From assembly GCF_033971905.1 (NCBI RefSeq), contig NZ_JALBUT010000008.1, forward strand, positions 71,850 through 135,849: a stretch of DNA of 64,000 nucleotides, read 5' to 3'. Positions 60,012-64,000 of this stretch are shown here, one piece after another. A model generated the notes under the pieces. The model searched no databases and was not told the origin of the DNA. It saw only the letters and a list, made by a program, of their open reading frames with translations. The DNA comes from Intestinicryptomonas porci (lineage in GTDB: Bacteria > Verrucomicrobiota > Verrucomicrobiia > Opitutales > Intestinicryptomonadaceae). Each line of letters opens with the position of its first letter. The first letter of the stretch is position 1. The position numbers and the translations under genes are program-made.

Positions 60012-61601
60012 TCAGTTCTGTTTTTTATTCAAATTAGAAAGTTTTTTCTCCAAAAATTCGCGTTCATTGGCGGAGAAAGACTCTTTATTTAAGAGAACGG
60101 GAATTACCTTTTGCAGAAAATCGGCGTCGTTTGTTGAATTTAAAATTTCAAGGCATAGTTTCGCGCTTTCTTCTTTTAGATTTTTTGATTTCAAGAAGTC
60201 CGAAATTTCAAAAGCAAGTCCGAAATTTTGAAAGTTTTCTTTTGCTTCTTTTGCGGCTTCGCGGGCGAGGGCTATTGATTTTTCTTCGTCCAAGTTGCCG
60301 TAGAGCAGGGCAAGCTTCCAGTTGAGCGCGAATTTTTCATTCAGCTTTGGAATGAAACTTTCAGCAATTTCAATCGCTTTTCGGGCGTTGCCGTTTTCGA
60401 GAAGGAACAAATTCATTTTGCGTATTACAGCGTATTGCGAAAGCCCGTCAATTTTGCCGTTTTCTATGTCTTCAAGCTGGCTTTGCAAAGTTTTTTTGAG
60501 CGGGGAATACAGCGGGTCTGCCAGCATAATCCCTTTCCAGCTGAATGCGCTCATCGAATAAAACGCGGCTTCACCCGCTTCAAATCCGCGAGAAATATAG
60601 TGCATGTAAACATCGCTTCTGTGCGTGAAAGTCAAAAACGGCTCGTTGATGTAGCCGAAGGCGACTGCGGCATTTCGCGCGGCAAAACTCGGCGTCCAGT
60701 CTCTTGGGTTTGAAAGATTTTGCGCGGAGTAGGAATAGATGTGAAGAGCCGACGCGCCGCTTGAATATTTCACGTCTTTTGACTGCGGATAGTAGCGCGG
60801 CATGTCTGTGTACCATCCGAAGTAAAACGCGGGGGCGTCAAACCTGTCAAAGTAGTTGAAAAGTTGGGGTTTTTCGTCGGAAGAAACATCAAAGCCGAGT
60901 TCTTCAATGGTCTTTTTTGCGGACAAAAGCCACTTGTCGCCTGTGGGATATTTTTTTGACATGTCTATATAGGCGCGCCCCCTAAGACCTTTTTCTTCGG
61001 CTGAAAGCGCGCTATCAGCAAGGTTTAGCGCGTCCGAAAAATTCAGTCCGTCGAGCCTTGAAACCGCCAAAAAATTTTCTTTTTTGTAATCGCCGCGCTG
61101 CCTGTTTAATCCGAAGAGCGGATTTTTTTGCATTCCGCGCAGTTCGTATTTGCCTTTTAAGAGCATTGCAAGTTCGGAATCTACACAAGCGGAGTTGTTG
61201 GCGGTTGCGGATATTTTCGCATCGGGTGAAATCTTTTCTTCCGAAATTCTGTAAGGCACTCCCTTGGCAATCACTACATAATCGACATCGCTTTTGACAA
61301 CAAGGGCGTGTTTCGGATTTTCGGAATTTAAGATGTCTTTGACGGCTTCCCGCTCCTTTAAAACTTTAAAGAGTTTTTCCGCTATTTTTTTGTCGTAGTC
61401 TTCCCTTGAAATGTTTGCGGAGTCCTTTACGTCTAAGATAACGACGTTTTCTTTTGGGATTGAGCGCAATTCGCAATAATCTTCCGCGAGTTTTTTGGAT
61501 TTTTCCGAATTTTTGTTTGCCAAAACGAATACGTTTGCCGCCTGCAAATTTATGCAGGAGGCGAAAATAAGCAAAAAAATTATTCCGCGCAAAAATGGCA
61601 T
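60012..61601 (-). CDS. TIGR03790 family secreted protein
   Basis: 529 residues. Signal peptide MPFLRGIIFLLIFASCINLQ, then NVFVLANKNSEKSKKLAEDY and CELRSIPKENVVILDVKDS, the N-terminal pattern of TIGR03790, seen in Verrucomicrobia, Planctomycetes and Myxococcus relatives. Central part contains VDYVVIAKGVPYRISE and YFGWYTDMPRYYP; the C-terminal ~120 residues are helical, TPR-like. No known activity. It is transcribed towards DUF362, 93 bp apart. Confidence 0.8.
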   Translation of the reverse strand: MPFLRGIIFLLIFASCINLQAANVFVLANKNSEKSKKLAEDYCELRSIPKENVVILDVKDSANISREDYDKKIAEKLFKVLKEREAVKDILNSENPKHALVVKSDVDYVVIAKGVPYRISEEKISPDAKISATANNSACVDSELAMLLKGKYELRGMQKNPLFGLNRQRGDYKKENFLAVSRLDGLNFSDALNLADSALSAEEKGLRGRAYIDMSKKYPTGDKWLLSAKKTIEELGFDVSSDEKPQLFNYFDRFDAPAFYFGWYTDMPRYYPQSKDVKYSSGASALHIYSYSAQNLSNPRDWTPSFAARNAAVAFGYINEPFLTFTHRSDVYMHYISRGFEAGEAAFYSMSAFSWKGIMLADPLYSPLKKTLQSQLEDIENGKIDGLSQYAVIRKMNLFLLENGNARKAIEIAESFIPKLNEKFALNWKLALLYGNLDEEKSIALAREAAKEAKENFQNFGLAFEISDFLKSKNLKEESAKLCLEILNSTNDADFLQKVIPVLLNKESFSANEREFLEKKLSNLNKKQN

Positions 61602-61652
61602 ATCTTTTCTAAAATAGAACCAATATCGGCGCGTATTGCAAATAAAAATGTT

Positions 61653-62834
61653 TTACTTCGCGTTCAAATAGATTTGCTTCATATCGCTTTCGTCGAGCGG
61701 GCGGAATTTTCCGATTTTTTGTGTTCCGCCGTTTGAGCATTTTTTTGCGAGCAAAGAGGCAAGATTGTCGTCGATTTCAATGCCAAGATGGGAAATTCTT
61801 GTTGGCATTCCGACGCTTGCAAAAAATTCCTCGAACTTTTCTATCCCCTTCAATGCGGTTGAAACGGGGTCGGAGGCATTGTTTTCAACTCCCGCGACGT
61901 TTACGGCAAGCCTTGCGAAGCGTTTCGGGTTTTCGGAAAGAACATACTTTGCCCATGTGCTCCAAATTGCCGCAAGCCCCGCGCCGTGCGCGACGTCGAA
62001 TATTCCGCTTAACTCGTGTTCGAGAGCGTGGCACGACCAGTCGCCTTTTGTTCGGTCTCCCGTCAGATTGTTATGTGAAAGCGTTGACGCCCACATTATT
62101 TCGGCGCGCGCATTCAAGTCTTGCGGATTTTCGTGCAGGATTTTTGCGTTGGCAATTACCGTGCGCATCAAGGCTTCCGCAATGGAATCGGTAAGCTCAA
62201 AGCTTTCGGTGTTTTTAAAGTAGCGTTCGAGGGTGTGAAGAAGAATGTCGGCGCATCCGCTTTGCGTCTGATAGTCGGGAAGCGTCAAGGTAAGCTCCGG
62301 GTTTAAAATCGAAAACTTTGCTCTTACAAGGTCGTTGTTTATCGCGCGTTTGAGTTGCCCCTCGTCTTTTGTTATGACGGAAGCTTCGCTCATTTCGCTA
62401 CCCGCCGCCGCCATTGTAAGAATTACTCCGACCGGGGCGCAGGCTTTCGGTTTTTTTGAAGTCGTGTAAAAATCCCAAACGTCGCAGTCGGGATTTGCAA
62501 TGGCAAGCGCGATTGCCTTTGCGGAATCTATCACGCTTCCTCCGCCGACAGCCAGAAGAAAGTCGATGTTTTCCGCTTTGCATATTTCCGCGCCCCTATA
62601 GACGTCGCAAAGGCGGGGATTTGGTTTTACTCCGCCAAATTCTATATATTCAATGCCTTCCGATTTGAGCAAGGTTTCGACTTCATCTATCAGACCAGAT
62701 TTTTTAGCGCTTTGTCCGCCGAAGTGTATCAGAACTTTTTTTGCGCCAAATTCTTTTAACAACTTGCCGACCTTCTTTTGCGCGCCAAGCCCGAATTCTA
62801 TTTTTGTGGGTGCGAAGTATGTAAAATTATTCAT
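61653..62834 (-). CDS. Iron-containing alcohol dehydrogenase
   Basis: 393 residues, group III alcohol dehydrogenase like the butanol dehydrogenases BdhA and YqhD. NAD(P) motif LLAVGGGSVIDSAKAIALA; metal ligands are expected in CADILLHTLERYF, WSCHALEHELSG and FDVAHGAGLAAI. N-terminal NFTYFAPTKIEFGLGAQKKV is typical. Reduces aldehydes to alcohols or the reverse in the cytoplasm; the YqhD/BdhA branch generally prefers NADPH. Substrate not predictable. Confidence 0.92.
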   Translation of the reverse strand: MNNFTYFAPTKIEFGLGAQKKVGKLLKEFGAKKVLIHFGGQSAKKSGLIDEVETLLKSEGIEYIEFGGVKPNPRLCDVYRGAEICKAENIDFLLAVGGGSVIDSAKAIALAIANPDCDVWDFYTTSKKPKACAPVGVILTMAAAGSEMSEASVITKDEGQLKRAINNDLVRAKFSILNPELTLTLPDYQTQSGCADILLHTLERYFKNTESFELTDSIAEALMRTVIANAKILHENPQDLNARAEIMWASTLSHNNLTGDRTKGDWSCHALEHELSGIFDVAHGAGLAAIWSTWAKYVLSENPKRFARLAVNVAGVENNASDPVSTALKGIEKFEEFFASVGMPTRISHLGIEIDDNLASLLAKKCSNGGTQKIGKFRPLDESDMKQIYLNAK

Positions 62835-62921
62835 CGAAATTGAGAATTAAAACTTTTTATGTATTTTGAAACAAAGTTTCTCAATTCGCGCATGGCAAGT
62901 CAAACGTTTTCCGCAAAAACT

Positions 62922-63587
62922 TTAATTTTTATTTTGCAGTGCAGGGGCGATTGTCTTGAAAAAGTGTTTCCAACTGTCGTTGGCATTAAAGTTTTTGAAG
63001 CCTTCGTATTCCGAGTGCGAGAGATTGTCGCTTACAATTTTGTAGGATATGAGATTTGGAAATTTTTTGTGGAAATAGAAAAGCTCCATGTCGAAGACGC
63101 AAGGTTCTTTTATGTCGGATTCTTCCACGAATTTGTCGGACGAAAAACAGGGGACTCCGCCAAAGTCTGAGATTTTTGAAATTGCGTTCGGGGTTTCAAT
63201 TTTTGCGACTTTGTTTACCTTGCAAAGCTCGCCTTTACTTATGACGTTGCTTCCGCAGTATCCGACATTTATGACCAATACATTGCCGTGAACAGCCGTG
63301 TTTTCAAGGGAAGAATTTACGCAATTTTTGCCGACTCCCGTCGTTATGCATGATATTTTGCCGTTTGAAGAAATGTTCTTTGAAAGCTTTTTTAGCCCGT
63401 ATTCTTTTTCAATGTATTTGCTTTCATCGGGCATCGCGATTGCAAACAATACGGACGATTTTATGTGGGAACTGTCCGCGCAATTTTCTTCCGCGCAAAA
63501 TACTGTTTCGTAATTTTGCTTAACCGACGAACACGCCGCAGAAATCAGTGCAAATAAAACAAAAGCCGTTTTGAAAAATGTCTTCAT
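62922..63587 (-). CDS. Lipoprotein related to MTA/SAH nucleosidase
   Basis: 221 residues. Lipoprotein-type signal ending ALISAACSSVKQ. The body follows the purine-phosphorylase/nucleosidase order: LFAIAMPDESKYIEKEY, TTGVGKNCVNSSLEN, LVINVGYCGSN, KGELCKVNKVAKIETPN, then VFDMELFYFHKKFP (the ME acid of MTAN) and KIVSDNLSHSEY (the catalytic Ser-Asp). These nucleosidases cleave methylthioadenosine or adenosylhomocysteine in the cytoplasm; an exported version is unusual. The glycine-rich phosphate loop GSAGG is replaced by GYCGSN. It may be degenerate or act on extracellular nucleosides. Confidence 0.6.
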   Translation of the reverse strand: MKTFFKTAFVLFALISAACSSVKQNYETVFCAEENCADSSHIKSSVLFAIAMPDESKYIEKEYGLKKLSKNISSNGKISCITTGVGKNCVNSSLENTAVHGNVLVINVGYCGSNVISKGELCKVNKVAKIETPNAISKISDFGGVPCFSSDKFVEESDIKEPCVFDMELFYFHKKFPNLISYKIVSDNLSHSEYEGFKNFNANDSWKHFFKTIAPALQNKN

Positions 63588-63695
63588 AAAGTTGTTGTAA
63601 AATTAGTTTTTTTACGAATGTAAAAAATAAAAAACATATTTATAAAGCACCTTGCAAGCACAAATAAAACCGTTCTACTCAAAGGTTGCAGATGC

Positions 63696-63730
63696 AAAAA
63701 AACGCGGATTGCATATGCAATCTGCGTTTT
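63696..63730 (-). terminator. Terminator beside a tRNA 3'-end fragment
   Basis: Near-perfect stem AACGCAGATTGC/GCAATCCGCGTT with loop ATAT-like centre and a T run on the minus strand. It follows the tRNA-like tail at 63734-63752, as at the tRNA-Arg locus. Confidence 0.7.
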
Positions 63731-63733
63731 AAA

Positions 63734-63752
63734 TGGTGGGCGGTACAAGATT
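63734..63752 (-). repeat. tRNA 3'-end fragment, no complete tRNA
   Basis: Minus-strand AATCTTGTACCGCCCACCA is a T-arm and acceptor strand with CCA, as in a tRNA that begins GGGCGGT. The rest of a tRNA is missing: the preceding bases do not continue the T loop. The intact gene should lie elsewhere, possibly just past the window end. Confidence 0.7.
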
Positions 63753-63900
63753 GGATTGCCCGCCTTGCTTTTTGCTGTTGCAAAAATGCGCGGCGTTGCA
63801 ACCCTCGTTTGCACTTCGGGCAACTACGCTTGTGCTTCGTTGTCCTCCACAAAAGCTTTTGCTAAGGCAAAACTTCGCTCATCGTCAAAGGTAGTGGGAT
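63753..63900 (-). other. Hairpin-rich stretch joined to the tRNA fragment
   Basis: About 150 bp between 63588 and 64000 without a gene. Minus-strand hairpins include TTTTGCCTTAGCAAAA, TTTGCAACAGCAAA and GCCCGAAGTGC, and GCGGGCAATCCAATCTTG with CCGCCC near the tail. In kind it resembles the element at 16000-16152, though I see no base-by-base match. The last 100 bases (63901-64000) show nothing I can name. Confidence 0.4.
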
Positions 63901-64000
63901 GAGGGTAGAAGAAGTAGAAAAAAATGGAGGCAAAGAGGACGGAAGTCCTACAATGCCTCTTATGCTGTTTAGTTTTTATAGAGTAATACGAAGTTGGCGA

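Noticed and set aside
63584..63823. 79-residue ORF over the tRNA fragment and terminator
   Set aside because: Covers a tRNA tail, terminator and hairpins, has no coding character.
1..64000. CRISPR arrays, insertion sequences, prophage
   Set aside because: I saw no regularly spaced repeats, transposase, integrase or phage structural gene. The tRNA-tail duplication is the only sign of integration.

Overview
This 64 kb window reads as chromosomal DNA of a Verrucomicrobiota bacterium, most likely a host- or sediment-associated Opitutae-like lineage. The markers are a Verru_Chthon cassette protein A, three large secreted proteins ending in the verrucomicrobial form of the PEP-CTERM sorting tag (PEPSTYAAIFGA...YRRRK), a TIGR03790 protein, a Tat-dependent DUF362 protein beside a membrane polyferredoxin, and a Gram-negative core (lptB, rodA, uppP, sigma-54, HPr kinase). 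Codon choice and base composition look even; I see no transposase, integrase, phage block or CRISPR array. Coding density is high and most genes sit in short operons with overlapping stops and starts.

Layout. 1-3.8 kb (minus): surface-glycan operon gmd, fcl, a GT4-type glycosyltransferase and a CapD/WbpM-like protein cut by the window edge. 4.0 kb: tRNA-Leu(CAA). 4.2-7.4 kb: tig-clpP-clpX proteostasis operon. 7.6-12.8 kb: three tandem PEP-CTERM proteins with similar promoters and partly duplicated 3' ends. 12.9-15.6 kb: rpoN (minus) and a U32-family protein. 15.7-16.3 kb: a small ribbon-helix-helix-like ORF, tRNA-Arg(UCU), and a 57-bp duplication of the tRNA 3' end plus its terminator around a highly structured spacer. 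16.4-24.7 kb: secreted beta-helix protein, trpB2, a secreted unknown and a giant Verru_Chthon A protein.

24.8-30.2 kb: overlapping heme/RNA operon hemY-hemH-hemX-like-rnr. 30.3-36.9 kb: secreted unknown, aconitase, a STAS/SpoIIE-type phosphatase pair, ybaB and recR. 36.9-45.0 kb: uppP, an amidohydrolase, hisD, zinc-ribbon-less ribosomal proteins L31 and L36, folD, a lipoprotein, a YacP-like nuclease, a Sel1 protein and an exported GH130 protein. 45.2-57.0 kb: guaB, a membrane FGE-like scaffold, lptB-hprK, metH, rodA and rng. 57.2-63.6 kb (minus): fused NapH/NapG-like ferredoxin with DUF362, TIGR03790, iron-dependent alcohol dehydrogenase and a nucleosidase-like lipoprotein. The last 400 bases hold a second tRNA-3'-end fragment with terminator and a hairpin-rich stretch.

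The strongest leads for something undescribed are (a) the two tRNA-tail-tagged hairpin-rich elements at 16.0-16.15 kb and 63.7-63.9 kb, (b) the PEP-CTERM triplet with an unusual shared promoter and copied 3' module, and (c) the DUF362 plus fused polyferredoxin pair. Everything here was read by eye; no database search or alignment program was run.
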